64,000 nt of DNA from Siderastrea radians. Lineage: Eukaryota; Cnidaria; Anthozoa; Scleractinia; Rhizangiidae. Positions 37,201-43,912 of the stretch are shown here, piece by piece. The stretch lies in contig OZ024892.1 in NCBI GenBank assembly GCA_964017195.1, positions 10,090,866-10,154,865 on the forward strand. The letters are read 5' to 3'. Numbering within the stretch: the first letter of the stretch is position 1; every line of letters starts with the position of its first letter. The translations under genes and the position numbers were made by a program. A model generated the notes under the pieces. That model was not told the DNA's origin and ran no database searches. It saw only the letters and a list, made by a program, of their open reading frames with translations.

Positions 37201-39873
37201 TCAGGTCCCGGCAGCTTGGGTAGTCTTACCCAGCTCAAATGATTATGCCTTCGGCATTTTACAGCCGACGTGATATTATGACTTTAAAATTTCCCTTTAT
37301 TGCGTTTGAAGACCCTTTGAACGGCACTCGTACTCAACGAAAGTCGCTTTCCAACATAAAAACACGCAGAATTTGACACCATACTTGACGGAATGTATGG
37401 TTGTAAGGTAAGTTAAGCCTCCCCTCTGTCAACCGCAGGTAATTATCCTGACACCTAGGTGTTTTAATCTCCTCAGACCGGAAAAAGTTTCCAAATCATA
37501 TTTTGGCTTTTTTCTCGAAACTAATTTTTCAAGAAATTGGGCGCACATTTTAAGTTTGTGTTCAGCGAGGTTTCAACCATTTTAGCTCAAATTTGGCGAC
37601 AATGTTGCCACATAATAAGACACCAAAACCGTGTCTCCGAATTTTATTTTTTGCCTTCTTTCAAAAGTTATAAGCCGTAAAAGAAAGAGGAGAGGTGTTT
37701 CTTCGAACTTCAAAGTTTAACTGAGTGCAGAAAATAAACCAGGCCAGATACAAAAATTCCGAGACACGGTTTTTGAGACAAAGGTGTGAAGAATTCGGCG
37801 CGATGTTCGTCTTTCTCTCCAGATCATTCTCGACTGGAGCGGAACCAATTTTGTGAACGATGTACTGTTTAAAAATGCAGTCTCTATTTTCGACACAGCT
37901 GTCTTTTTTCTTTATCTAAATACGTTTTCGTAATCTTCAATTATTAAACTTTCAGAAAATATATAGTTTGTTAGGGTCCTTGTGAAACGCCTGACACTCA
38001 AATGGTGAAAACGCAATGTTGTCATTTGGGGTACCCTGATGCTACCCTAACCACTTATGCTTAGGCTTAAAGCAATTACTATCTCTGAGGCATGTGACTT
38101 TATGCCGATGGCAATAAAAACTCAGGCTCCTACAGCGAACCCGGCCCATTCCCATCTATTTGTCGCCACTTTTTAAAGATAGAAACAAAGGTATAAATTA
38201 CATTAAGTAGTAAGAGTGCTCAGGCTAATGTTTCCTGTCTACTTCACTTCCTTTCAGCAAAACGTTGCCCAAAAGATCTTCTCCACTTTCACTTTACTGC
38301 TGCCTTCAATAACTGTCGCCCTACTTACTCATCCAGCGACGAAGACAGGACTGCGTTCAATCTTCCTGGATGGATACCATTAACAAATCACAACCAATCA
38401 CAAGACAACTATGATCTCTGTCCCGAGCCTTGGAGATACCAGTCTAAAGGAAAGATAGAGTCCCTTCCGCACCGCGGCGTAGAAAACACTTACGATGGTG
38501 GAGGCTACATAGCATTACTGGGCTACAACATGAAATCAGCTTTAGATGTTGTAAGAGTTCTAAAAAATAAGGACTGGATCGATGAATCGACTGCAGCCGT
38601 GTTTATAGAATTTACACTGATTAATCCATCCACTTCGATATTCAGTTTTGTGAGACACGCCTATGAAAGGCTGCCCACGGGACAAGCTGTCACTAGATCG
38701 GACGTAAAAACCTTATTTCTGTATCCTTCGCCGAACGCCAACTTTCAATCATTTTACGAAGTATGCCAGCTTGTGTTTCTCATTGTTATCGTCGTGTTGT
38801 TTATCGCGGAGATGGTGAAGTTCATACGCCAGAAGAGGTACCTTCGCCAGGTGTGGAACTGGGTTGAGCTGCTTTTGCTGTTTGTCGCCGTTGTAGCAGT
38901 AGCTATGTCATTTCTAAAAGGAAAGTACACCAGCCTGTATGTGAAAAGAGTCCAGAAAAACCCATATGAAACTTTCAGTCCAGATTATATCGTAAAATGG
39001 GCAGAGCAAGAAACCATGTGGCTGGCTGCAGCAATTTTCATCCTAACCTTAAAATTGCTGCGACTCATTCGATTTAATCATCACATTTGTCAAATGCAAG
39101 GTACTCTGAAGCGATCTACAAGACCATTCATATCTTTTGTCTTTGTGTTTTTAGTTGGCATAATGGCCTTCACTTATTTTGGGTGCATCGCTTTCGGGAC
39201 GCACACAGACATCTTCTCGTCCTTGTTTAAGTCCTTTAAGACAAACTTGTTGATGTCCATTGGAAAGCAGATAAACTACGTAGAAATATATTTTAATAAT
39301 TCGCGGATCGAACCACTCTTTTTATTTTTCTACTTCTTGTTTGTAATCTGCATTCTGATCAATGTCTTCATAGCAGTGATTACCGACTCGTATTCTGAGA
39401 TTCGAGAGGATCAAGGCCACGCCTTCGATGATGCAAATCTGGGTGCGTTCATGTTTGCTAACTTTTCAAAAAAAGTTCAGCAGCTTCCTGGAAAAATAAC
39501 CTCGAGTATTAAGCAGCTGTCTAAGTTAAGATGCACCGATTTGGCGTTGGGAAACAGTACCTACAAGATGAAACTTAAAAGACATAGAAGAAGACGCCAG
39601 GCTGATTTGGAAGCAAACTTTGGCAAAGAAAGTGCAAACTGTGAGCTAGTACCTCTTAAAGAAGATGAACGCTTCTCAGATATTTTCCAAGAGGGAAATA
39701 AAGCGATCAGTCATGATACAGATACGAGAATGACTGACATACACGACGCATTTGACGATTATTACCTGCAGGAATTAAGGAAACAGCTGTTTGATGCACT
39801 TAGAGAACTGAGTAGATACCATGCTTTAACTGGGAGAGATAGCAGAGCAGCGAGTGTACTACATCACGAATAA
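5960..39873 (+). CDS. Gene A: polycystin-1-like receptor-channel (complete, 17 exons)
   Basis: Spliced from exons 5960-6026, 7340-7449, 8194-8252, 11036-11196, 12442-13177, 13855-14307, 14996-15161, 15600-15767, 26078-26203, 27903-28082, 28498-28752, 29237-29986, 30624-30860, 33215-33619, 34153-35034, 36179-36350, 38258-39873. The total is 6543 bases, divisible by three, with no internal stop (about 2180 residues). Domains: signal peptide (1-15), SEA-like (about 23-79), REJ-like (about 133-640), GAIN with GPS (to about 1100; HLS at 1093-1095), TM1, PLAT (1157-1290), TM2-6, TOP domain with a [10 protein letters not shown] motif, TM7-11 and a polybasic tail. An in-frame TGA nine bases upstream fixes the start. 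By family knowledge it is a plasma- or ciliary-membrane receptor-channel subunit that self-cleaves at the GPS. It is closest in layout to PKD1L2, PKD1L3 and PKDREJ; exact orthology cannot be set from sequence reading alone. Confidence 0.92.
6994..7129. mobile_element. Palindromic MITE in gene A intron 1
   Basis: TATTCGATGGTTTAACATAA at 6994 is matched in inverse by the sequence ending TTAAACCATCGAATA at 7129. The inner parts also pair (ATACGCGCGGA/TCCGCGCGTAT and TTTTTCC...GGAAAAA), so the whole unit can fold into one long hairpin. Confidence 0.72.
7138..7309. repeat. Inverted-repeat unit next to exon 2
   Basis: ATTATTCCACT at 7138 is the reverse complement of AGTGGAATAAT ending at 7309. The unit ends about 30 bases before the exon 2 acceptor at 7339. 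Confidence 0.5.
7340..7449 (+). CDS. Gene A exon 2: SEA-like domain, first half
   Basis: Encodes [20 protein letters not shown] and following residues, with the SEA pattern of an alternating hydrophobic strand followed by NxTS(S)xxY. It is 110 bases long, the same as gene B exon 4, with the same phases (in 1, out 0). The acceptor is TTTGTCAG|AG and the donor GAG|GTAGGC. A MITE-like hairpin ends only about 30 bases before the acceptor. Confidence 0.85.
7466..7541. repeat. Short hairpin repeat after exon 2
   Basis: AATTATT...GCGTTGGATATGAG pairs with CTCATATCCACGC...AATAATT. It begins 16 bases after the exon 2 donor and is probably a small palindromic MITE. Confidence 0.45.
8194..8252 (+). CDS. 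Gene A exon 3: SEA-like domain, second half
   Basis: Encodes [20 protein letters not shown]. It is 59 bases, identical in length and phase (0 in, 2 out) to gene B exon 5. The acceptor is CGTCAG|GTT and the donor GG|GTAAAT. It is too short to find without the paralogue, but position, phase and hydrophobic pattern agree. Confidence 0.8.
8904..10900. mobile_element. 2.0-kb TTAA element with about 340-bp inverted arms
   Basis: Starts TTAAGGTGGCCCATCTTGAT and ends in the inverse, ...GCCACCTTAA. The arms (8904-9243 and 10562-10900) match closely by eye along about 340 bases, including the words GAGGCAAGCTGCTTCACA and CCAGGTGTAG. TTAA ends recall piggyBac or Kolobok insertion. No transposase is recognisable in the middle. 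It sits in gene A intron 3. Confidence 0.8.
9553..9725. mobile_element. Hairpin MITE nested in the 2.0-kb element
   Basis: A 34-base arm at 9553-9586 (AACTAATTATGATTTTGAGA and on to CTGCAT) is inverted at 9692-9725 with a few mismatches. It lies at the centre of the larger element, either a separate insertion or that element's own palindromic core. Confidence 0.6.
11036..11196 (+). CDS. Gene A exon 4: linker before the REJ region
   Basis: Reads [20 protein letters not shown] and continues with a K/E-rich amphipathic stretch ending ETQHP. It aligns with gene B exon 6 (SPQPSPTIATFTTAEIAIYC at the start). The acceptor is TTTTCACAG and the donor T|GTGAGT, phase 2 in and 1 out. No named domain was recognised; it could be the end of the SEA-like domain or a juxta-REJ linker. 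Confidence 0.84.
11569..11628. repeat. (ACT)n(AAT)n microsatellite
   Basis: About 60 bases of trinucleotide repeat in gene A intron 4. Confidence 0.9.
12162..12257. repeat. (CAAT)n/(CCAT)n microsatellite
   Basis: Tetranucleotide repeat in gene A intron 4, about 185 bases before exon 5. The open frame over it is a by-product of the repeat. Confidence 0.9.
12442..13177 (+). CDS. Gene A exon 5: N-terminal REJ-like region
   Basis: Encodes about 245 residues beginning [12 protein letters not shown]. Features of the REJ (receptor for egg jelly) region are visible: a [10 protein letters not shown] strand, a YDYGYFLL turn, a '[10 protein letters not shown]' strand like the 'LDAS.S.DPD' REJ/PKD motif, and paired cysteines. 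It aligns along its length with gene B exon 7. The donor AAG|GTGGGT leaves phase 2, giving the joined residues TVRCTYNC. Confidence 0.92.
13855..14307 (+). CDS. Gene A exon 6: REJ-like region, middle
   Basis: Starts [20 protein letters not shown] and ends in LPLTYTF. It carries cysteines spaced as in gene B (CxxNC, C-x4-C) and the '[18 protein letters not shown]' type stretch that marks the REJ C-terminal half. The donor CAG|GTGAGA (phase 2) is an intron that gene B lacks. Confidence 0.9.
14996..15161 (+). CDS. Gene A exon 7: REJ-like region, continued
   Basis: Encodes [20 protein letters not shown] and on to [18 protein letters not shown], equal to the distal part of gene B exon 8 ending IIDAFGEFSTVFVKTK. 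The acceptor is TTTCTAG|C and the donor AAG|GTGGGA, phase 0 out. Confidence 0.88.
15600..15767 (+). CDS. Gene A exon 8: post-REJ helical region
   Basis: Fifty-six codons ([20 protein letters not shown] and on) with a [19 protein letters not shown] helix matching gene B exon 9 (QGNDVDKAADMAITVLSVVD). Both boundaries are phase 0; the donor is AAG|GTACGT. The next intron is 10.3 kb. Confidence 0.87.
16490..16600 (+). repeat. Dispersed repeat, plus copy
   Basis: GATCCACCGAAAATTGACGT followed by CACATCCGGT recurs in inverse at 25671-25700, and the upstream ACCAAACACAGGGG is matched there too. Unit ends are unclear. Confidence 0.5.
16850..17212 (+). repeat. Tandem duplication, two copies about 205 bp apart
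   Basis: Two copies share TCAAACTTTTG, CTCGTGAC, AATGAAGAAAACG, TGGGAAGGTAATTAACACTCG and AAAGTGCTGGAAG in order. The copies lie at about 16855-17003 and 17060-17210 and have diverged moderately. Confidence 0.75.
17457..17484 (+). repeat. G-run tract with G-quadruplex potential
   Basis: Four G-runs (6, 6, 8 and 4 bases) separated by one or two A's on the transcribed-sense strand of gene A intron 8. This fits the strict four-tract quadruplex pattern in the pre-mRNA. Confidence 0.75.
17926..18343. mobile_element. 418-bp mariner-type MITE
   Basis: The ends CAGCACCAGTCAAAAGTAAG (17926) and ...TTTTGAATGGTACTG (18343) are inverted copies with few mismatches. TA flanks both ends (17924-17925 and 18344-18345), as in Tc1/mariner insertion. 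The interior has no transposase. Confidence 0.75.
18461..18963 (+). repeat. GC-rich minisatellite, 69-70 bp unit, about 6-7 copies
   Basis: The landmark GATTCCCGGCGGCCAAAAT recurs at 18571, 18641, 18710 and (as GATCCC...) 18779, giving a 69-70 base period. Units contain self-complementary words (CCCGGCGGGATCCCGCC type). Open frames run through on both strands because the unit lacks stops; they are not genes. Confidence 0.85.
19000..22430. other. Intron 8 of gene A, middle part: no gene seen
   Basis: Between the two minisatellites. It holds only short open frames, a doubled GGGATGACCA (about 19973-19990) and AT-rich sequence. No exon matching the paralogue is missing here, because gene B joins the equivalent exons 9 and 10 directly. 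Confidence 0.5.
22432..22688 (-). repeat. Second GC-rich minisatellite, inverted relative to the first
   Basis: Built of the same words (CTTGCCAAGATC, CCGGGATTCTTGG, GGCGGGATCCC) but less regular. The right border (22675-22704) is the inverse of the left border of the first array (18442-18471). Confidence 0.75.
23174..23315 (+). repeat. Direct repeat, first copy
   Basis: Shares TAGTATCAAATCTTTAGCTT-like and AATAAAATTGAGTA words in order with 23577-23715. The copies are about 140 bases long and about 400 bases apart. Confidence 0.7.
23364..23580. mobile_element. 217-bp TTAA MITE
   Basis: TTAACCCTTTCACTCC at the left and GGAGTAAAAGGGTTAA at the right are inverted ends. The inside holds ATTTCATTTGAATG...GGATTTTGTCCACAGACTCA, the same core that is tandemly amplified at 52860-53410. 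Confidence 0.72.
23577..23715 (+). repeat. Direct repeat, second copy
   Basis: Second copy of the 23174-23315 unit, starting right after the TTAA MITE. Confidence 0.68.
25660..25760 (-). repeat. Dispersed repeat, inverted copy
   Basis: Carries the inverse of the 16558-16587 sequence (ACCGGATGTGACGTCAATTT...GGTGGATC). Confidence 0.5.
25785..25820 (+). repeat. Penelope-type 3' tail word with hammerhead-like core
   Basis: Reads CTGACGAAGGGCTAATGCTC then GAGATGTTGGC. Related words occur at 27145-27185, 36010-36045 and 49754-49810. CTGANGA followed by a short stem and GARA resembles a hammerhead ribozyme core, but an extra A and the G in GAGA make activity doubtful. Confidence 0.4.
26078..26203 (+). 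CDS. Gene A exon 9: pre-GAIN helices
   Basis: Forty-two codons, [20 protein letters not shown] and on, aligned with gene B exon 10 (FKDSVLNIMAGVEVNRLNLV). The acceptor ATATAAG is weak in pyrimidines but the donor CTG|GTAAGA is strong. Phase 0 at both ends. Confidence 0.83.
26297..26313. repeat. Poly-C tract
   Basis: Seventeen consecutive C's in gene A intron 9. Confidence 0.9.
26384..27190 (+). pseudogene. Penelope-like retroelement 3' fragment with GIY-YIG domain, interrupted
   Basis: One frame reads ...[18 protein letters not shown]... and, after a TGA at 26597-26599, ...[22 protein letters not shown]...LRERFSEHR...KAREAYL...GIKRRNEH. This is the CxxCP linker plus GIY-YIG endonuclease of Penelope-like elements (here in the form [18 protein letters not shown]). 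The reverse transcriptase part is missing. The non-coding tail ends with a GGCTAA/TTAGCC stem followed by GAAAT (27157-27178). It is a dead copy in gene A intron 9. Confidence 0.85.
27382..27577. repeat. (CCAT)n then (CCTT)n microsatellite
   Basis: About 195 bases of tetranucleotide repeat in gene A intron 9, ending about 325 bases before exon 10. Long SIHPS/FLPSF frames across it are repeat translations. Confidence 0.92.
27903..28082 (+). CDS. Gene A exon 10: pre-GAIN helices
   Basis: Sixty codons, [20 protein letters not shown] and on to STFKK, aligned with gene B exon 11. The acceptor is TATCAAAG|GAT and the donor AAG|GTAACC, phase 0. It resembles the helical GAIN subdomain A of adhesion receptors; that reading is inference. 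Confidence 0.84.
28498..28752 (+). CDS. Gene A exon 11: GAIN region, N-terminal part
   Basis: Eighty-five codons, [20 protein letters not shown] and on, including [19 protein letters not shown] and a '[11 protein letters not shown]' strand typical of the PKD1-family GAIN domain. It aligns with gene B exon 12. Phase 0 at both ends; donor CAG|GTAAGA. Confidence 0.9.
29237..29986 (+). CDS. Gene A exon 12: GAIN domain core
   Basis: Two hundred and fifty codons, starting [20 protein letters not shown]. It contains the 'KNPYxW' and '[15 protein letters not shown]' strands seen across polycystin-1-like GAIN domains. A cysteine-framed basic site SC...GRQKRSC lies at 29810-29827, and the exon ends with the first GPS cysteine and tryptophans ([17 protein letters not shown]). 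A proline/threonine-rich spacer follows the basic site. Phase 0 at both ends. Confidence 0.94.
30035..30090. repeat. (TTC)n microsatellite
   Basis: About 18 TTC units starting about 48 bases after the exon 12 donor of gene A. It is a pure pyrimidine tract on the sense strand. Confidence 0.92.
30624..30860 (+). CDS. Gene A exon 13: GPS and first transmembrane helix
   Basis: Encodes [20 protein letters not shown] and on. This is the C-terminal GPS with HxCxCxHLS; the HLS triad at 30669-30677 is the known autoproteolysis point, between L and S. After [10 protein letters not shown] comes TM1 ([20 protein letters not shown]) and a basic stop-transfer [11 protein letters not shown]. The donor is AAG|GTGATG. 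All GPS consensus residues are present, so cleavage is expected. Confidence 0.95.
30866..31442. repeat. Degenerate (TGAT/TGAC/TTGG)n tetranucleotide field
   Basis: Nearly 580 bases dominated by ATTG/ACTG tetranucleotides in gene A intron 13, beginning a few bases after the exon 13 donor. Confidence 0.8.
31547..32020. mobile_element. 474-bp MITE with TACCGTGTGGCACC ends
   Basis: TACCGTGTGGCACCAAATTT at 31547 is the inverse of the right end AAATTTAGTGCCACACGGTA, with one mismatch. The interior repeats TTTTTGCG words on both strands. Confidence 0.78.
32530..32710 (-). repeat. tRNA-derived SINE with conserved central domain
   Basis: The minus strand reads a tRNA-like head GGATGGTGCAGTGGTGAGAG (A box) and GGGTTTGATTCCC (B box). 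A body with CCGAGAGGTTTTTCTCCCGG and TAGCTCGGTATTCTCCC follows. That body resembles the deeply conserved SINE core reported in corals and other animals (Nin-DC type); naming is from memory of the motif. Confidence 0.68.
32822..32915. repeat. (TTGG)n/(TTGA)n microsatellite
   Basis: Tetranucleotide repeat in gene A intron 13, about 300 bases before the PLAT exon. Confidence 0.85.
33215..33619 (+). CDS. Gene A exon 14: PLAT domain
   Basis: One hundred and thirty-five codons. PLAT (LH2/lipoxygenase-like beta sandwich) signatures are visible: [56 protein letters not shown], and [12 protein letters not shown]. In polycystin-1 the PLAT domain lies in the first cytosolic loop and binds phospholipid and partners. 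Gene A has an intron after it (donor AAG|GTAAGG); gene B does not. Confidence 0.95.
34153..35034 (+). CDS. Gene A exon 15: TM2-TM6
   Basis: Two hundred and ninety-four codons, [20 protein letters not shown] and on. It includes the conserved RCQRLSCC motif preceding TM2, [19 protein letters not shown] (TM3), a [17 protein letters not shown] helix (TM4), [20 protein letters not shown] (TM5) and a final [19 protein letters not shown] helix (TM6). 'SQP(L/I)KV' is characteristic of PKD1-family proteins. Donor GAG|GTGCGT, phase 0. Confidence 0.95.
35990..36050 (+). repeat. Penelope-type tail with hammerhead-like core
   Basis: CTGATGG (36010-36016), stem GACT/AGTC (36018-36021 with 36032-36035), then GAAACGTC. 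The order is that of a hammerhead core with one base off consensus. It lies in gene A intron 15, about 130 bases before exon 16. Confidence 0.45.
36179..36350 (+). CDS. Gene A exon 16: start of polycystin extracellular domain
   Basis: Encodes [20 protein letters not shown], then [20 protein letters not shown] and a MPRLRQLR motif, the standard entry into the polycystin (TOP) domain after the sixth TM. It is 172 bases, identical in length to gene B exon 16, phase 1 out, donor A|GTATGG. Confidence 0.94.
36535..38050. mobile_element. 1.5-kb element with degenerate TTAAGG ends
   Basis: TTAAGGTATCATGGTACCCC at 36535 is inverted, with changes, in the right end (TTTGGGGTACCCTGATGC ... CCCTAA, 38050). 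About 40 bases pair. An inner inverted repeat, CCGTGTCTCCGAATTTT (37629 on), pairs with AAAATTCCGAGACACGG (37752 on). It fills most of gene A intron 16. Confidence 0.6.
38258..39873 (+). CDS. Gene A exon 17: TOP domain, channel TMs, tail and stop
   Basis: Contains the TOP domain cysteines (CPKDLL...NNC...DLCPEPW), the [14 protein letters not shown] motif and [13 protein letters not shown]. Five helices follow: [34 protein letters not shown], an S4-like [33 protein letters not shown] and [20 protein letters not shown]. The pore segment is [19 protein letters not shown], with lysine (residue about 1979) near where PKD2 has its filter aspartate. The tail has a [10 protein letters not shown] cluster and a short leucine-heptad helix ([15 protein letters not shown]). 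The stop TAA is at 39871-39873. Confidence 0.95.
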
Positions 39874-40875
39874 GTAATTCGATATAAACAGCCCCTGGAT
39901 ATGAGCAAGCGCTTTGATTGGCTACTTAGTAACAGTCTAACGGCTCATATTAACGAGTTAAGAAGTTGCACGAAAAAGAAGTCATAGGCGAGCTTCCTTC
40001 GGCTAAAGAGTTTGTTTTAGCAATTTTTTTATGACTTAAGGTTTTTTTTTCATATGAGAATAATTTTTTCACTCACACTTGTCGCACATGAAGTGAATAG
40101 CCAACAAAGGGCTGCACGCCTCGTTGGTTGAGTTCATGTACAACTGTTAAACACCCAGAGAATGAATTTAGAAGCCAGTTGTTTAGATGTACTCGGATGG
40201 TATGGTGATCCTGTTCCAATCCACTATCTCTTCCATAATTGAACCATAACTATTGGAAGTTCTCGTCATGCGTGAAACTGGAATTTAACAATGAGCTCCT
40301 AGTTATCTTGTAAGACTCAATTTCGTAGAATAATGAACGGCTTATGTATGGCATTTCTGTATATGGTGGCTCCACTCCAGAACTCATTACGATTCAAGCG
40401 TTTATGACAAGGTGCGTTACCCACAGTACGGACTGCTATCAACGAATCACTCTGAAAAGCTGGTATACTAACTTACAAGAAACACCACTGCACCGTTGCA
40501 AGCGACTACCTGGACCTTACAAACGACTTATTGACGACATCAATGAGACAGAAAAACAATTGACAAACCACACAATTTTTCTAACAGTAGGTCAACGAAC
40601 ATTTGACTAACAGTAGACAGATCGAAAAGAACCAGTTACGTTTTACATTCTTAACAGCCGATAACATCGCCACTTAACTGACAGACGACCAATAACATCG
40701 TGACTTGGTCGACCAATCAGATCAATAACCAGGTGTATATTCCTCACGATTACGGCCGCTTGGAAATCTTTTTAAGTTCAACACTACCATGATAGACCAT
40801 GATAGTTAATACATATATTTAACAATTAGATTATGAGCTCGAGATTTCTATCGCGTGATAGTTGATGAGGCCGAA

Positions 40876-41066
40876 GTATAAATCTACTAGACGTTCAAAA
40901 CTTAACAGCAGACACTACATGTTTTTATTGAAAAATGATATAAATAGGTCACACCGCGCGCGGAAAACACTCTACTCACTATCTACAACAGAATAGATAG
41001 TGAGTAGCGTAGCCAATCAGAGAACAGCATTAGTGCATGATAGAACGCTAGTAGATTTATACTAAA
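40876..41066. mobile_element. 191-bp MITE with AGTATAAATCTACTAG ends
   Basis: AGTATAAATCTACTAG (40876 on) is inverted at the right end as CTAGTAGATTTATACT. An inner hairpin ACTCACTATCT...AGATAGTGAGT (40974-41006) lies near the middle. Confidence 0.75.
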
Positions 41067-42588
41067 GGGACATAGAGACAAACTTGGAAAGCAAAAGTAC
41101 CTGACTTTCCTTCCATAATTCTGCACACCGTACCTACGAAACACACTGAAACTTGTTAAGGACCTATCCTGCTTTAATAAATCGATAAATTGTTAGTAGG
41201 TTGAAAAGATATATATTTTTTGTTTTTCGCAATCATTCGGCATTACATTTGGTGTCTCCGAATTTCTTGACTTTTTAAAATACTAAAAAGGGGTCAAAAA
41301 GGAAAAGAAATGCCCGACTAATTAAGACATCTTCTTCATGCTTGACTTTTACTCTAAAGTTTTATGTGTCACCAGCCGTCATGAAGGTGGGTACTATGGT
41401 CAATGCAGCTATCCTTACAATGTGCAATTGAGACAGATACAAAAGCAAATTTGCGTTCCGGTTTCTGGTGTAACTGGCTATGAGAAAATTATAGCTGTTG
41501 GCCGGCTTGTTTGACGAAAACGGAAAAACGTTTATCGTGGCGCATGAAAAATAATCGCGTAATATTTAGAAAGAAGCTTAAGGCTTTGGAAAACCTCTTG
41601 TAACTAACGTATACGTAATCTGAGTTTAATAGCTATAAATTTAGAGTTTTATATATTGTTCTAGAATATTTTTGTCAGATTCTGAATATTCTAAGAAATT
41701 GCTTTGTTTTTCTGTTCAAAACAAGATTTCAAGAGAGTGCTATCGGCCACATAAATACCCGCGGGCGGCCTTAATTCTAATAGGCTGTTTTAGTATAATT
41801 TTAATGCTATATTCACTGCGCAACCTGGTGAATATAACATTTCAAGGCGCGGCTGCCAAGCTTATTTACTTTTTTCGTGTGTTGTTTGTCAAGTTTAAGC
41901 GCCTTTTTTTTTTTTACTTTTTGATGCCCCCATTTTTCGATGCCGCCTTCGGCTCGGTAAATATTCGCCAATAGTTACTTCGCCTTCGGCGAATAATTGT
42001 TAAATATACATGTTAGACACTTGGCGCTTTGCCTGGCTTAGAGAACCTTGTCTACTTCTGACCTTACCAAGAGACCTGGGGCTCTCGTAATTGTTGTTTA
42101 TTTTAGGAAAGGGGATATTTTAGAGGGAAATTATTAGTTTACGTTTATTAGATGGGATTTTGCATTCAAAACATTGAAAAATGCTACTTAATATTCCACG
42201 GCTGTAAGTCAGGTTACCAGTTATGAAGTAGTTACAAAAGTAACTAAATGAAGCTCAGAGAGTAACGATTGTGGGACGCTTTTTTCTGTAAGGCTTTTAT
42301 CAGGTTAAACTGTGCAACAAAAGAACAAAGAATGTTATTAAACTTGTATTCAACGAATTACTATGTCCTGGTAAATCCATCGATTTCCCGTACAAATAAA
42401 AAAAACCAATCAGAACGTCAATTTATAAGCGCGCCAATTCTGTCTTCGCAATTTCGTCAATGTCGATCAAGGCAGTTGTGTTACCTCGTCGTCAACCTAA
42501 AGGCCGTCGCGAGACGAAAACATGATAGTGTCCCTGCGAGTCATTTCTTTCTGTTTCAACATCTTTCATGTATTTCAAGCGTATTGAT

Positions 42589-42802
42589 TAACCCTTGAAG
42601 CTCCAGCATCATTATTTAAATTCTCCTTACAGGTCTCCATACACTTCACTGAGTACTAACTGGGAGAACTTAGTCTAAGACATCAAGATAATTCATCTTT
42701 GATTATCACTTCCCCAATTCCCATGACCTTTATGTGTTATTAGGCACTGATATGATGAGGAGAAATTTGATGCTGATCACTATTGGGGCTTAAGAGTTAA
42801 GG
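42589..42802. mobile_element. TTAACCCTT-ended MITE, copy 1
   Basis: Starts TTAACCCTTGAAGCTCC and ends GGGGCTTAAGAGTTAAGG. Shares TTCTCCTTAC, GGAGAA, ATCAAGA and the GATGATG-type block with the copy at 50449-50660. Confidence 0.6.
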
Positions 42803-43827
42803 TAGAAAACATCAATCCAAATGAACAAATTTAATGGGGAACATCGAGCCTGCCAAAAGAAAATTCTATTCTTTCTACGAACTTTTTCCAAAAACCGAAT
42901 AACAAAACCAGACATCGAACACGACTGACAAATTGATAATACCATTCAATTTGATGGACGCTCTTTAAAGAATATACAGTTGGCCCAGCATGCCGTATTG
43001 ATTTTCATAAATATCAACAATTTTAAGCAGGTGGATATGGTGATATGAGCAGGTATTATAACAAACCATTCACTGTTAACAAGGAGAGAATATTCGCGAA
43101 ACCATCAAAAACGCAAATTAAAGTCATTGTATCACGTTTTCAGGCAATTGTTACATTCTTTAACTGACTTAGACAATTAGCAGTAACTTGTTATGTACTA
43201 ACATCTCTATGCAGGCTTTTATTGGCGTCATCCGCTTTCAAATTTTCCTTTCATTCGATATACCCGCTGTTGACTGGCTCTGAATTTATGTCAGCAAAAC
43301 AATGCTATTGTTTCGTTTCCTTGCCTTGCGAACATACTCTTTCATCAGAGCCGACAGCAGCGTTTCAGAACAGAAAGTAAAAATTAATGGAAAAAGTTAG
43401 TACCAACATTTGGCAAAGCCAGTTGGATCAAAATTCATATGCGATGATATTTTCATTTTTCCTTGTCACCTAGACAGAGAACTGCATTGGAAAAAACGTA
43501 GGACGTCTACGATTCAACAGTACAAACTGCCAGTAAAACGCTGAAACGATAGAGCCATGCTGTTCGGTAAACTGTATAGGTGCTTTGTTTCTTAAATTTT
43601 TAATGGCGTAGGTGTTGTTTGTTACCTGTTTCTAATCCTTTTCTCGATATAAATTTCTCTCAGATGGACCTATTGCAAGCCGAGTATTTCTTTGGATAAT
43701 GATTTTTAAACACTTGTATGCTTTGGGGGTGCTAAGAGACGTAAAAAGGCCGCACGTTTCCAGTTGTAATGACGCAAGCTTTCTTGTGGTTGAACGAGCG
43801 ATTTTCGGTTAGCGACGCTAATTCGCA

Positions 43828-43912
43828 ATGGAGCAGCAGGAATGGATATCATGGATTGTAGTTCTTTGTTTGGTAAACACAGCTACTTTGAAAAATTCTG
43901 CAGAATGCACAA
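43828..43912 (+). CDS. Gene B exon 1: start and signal peptide
   Basis: Reads MEQQEWISWIVVLCLVNTAT then LKNSAECT, a clear signal peptide. The context GCA ATG G is good and an in-frame TAA at 43819-43821 closes the upstream frame. The donor is A|GTAAGT, leaving phase 1, exactly as in gene A exon 1. Confidence 0.88.

Larger units (their letters stand above)
39874..43827. other. Intergenic region between gene A and gene B
   Basis: No recognised gene. The first AATAAA after the gene A stop that I could identify is at 41176-41181, about 1.3 kb downstream, so the true 3' end is unsettled. An 88-codon frame at 40344-40610 (YGISVYGGSTPELITIQAFM at its start) has a faint resemblance to the C-terminal end of reverse transcriptase ORFs but is too weak to call. 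MITEs are listed separately. Confidence 0.5.

Noticed and set aside
40344..40610. Small intergenic protein-coding gene
   Set aside because: Isolated 88-codon frame with no splice context or confident family match; any likeness to a reverse transcriptase end is faint.
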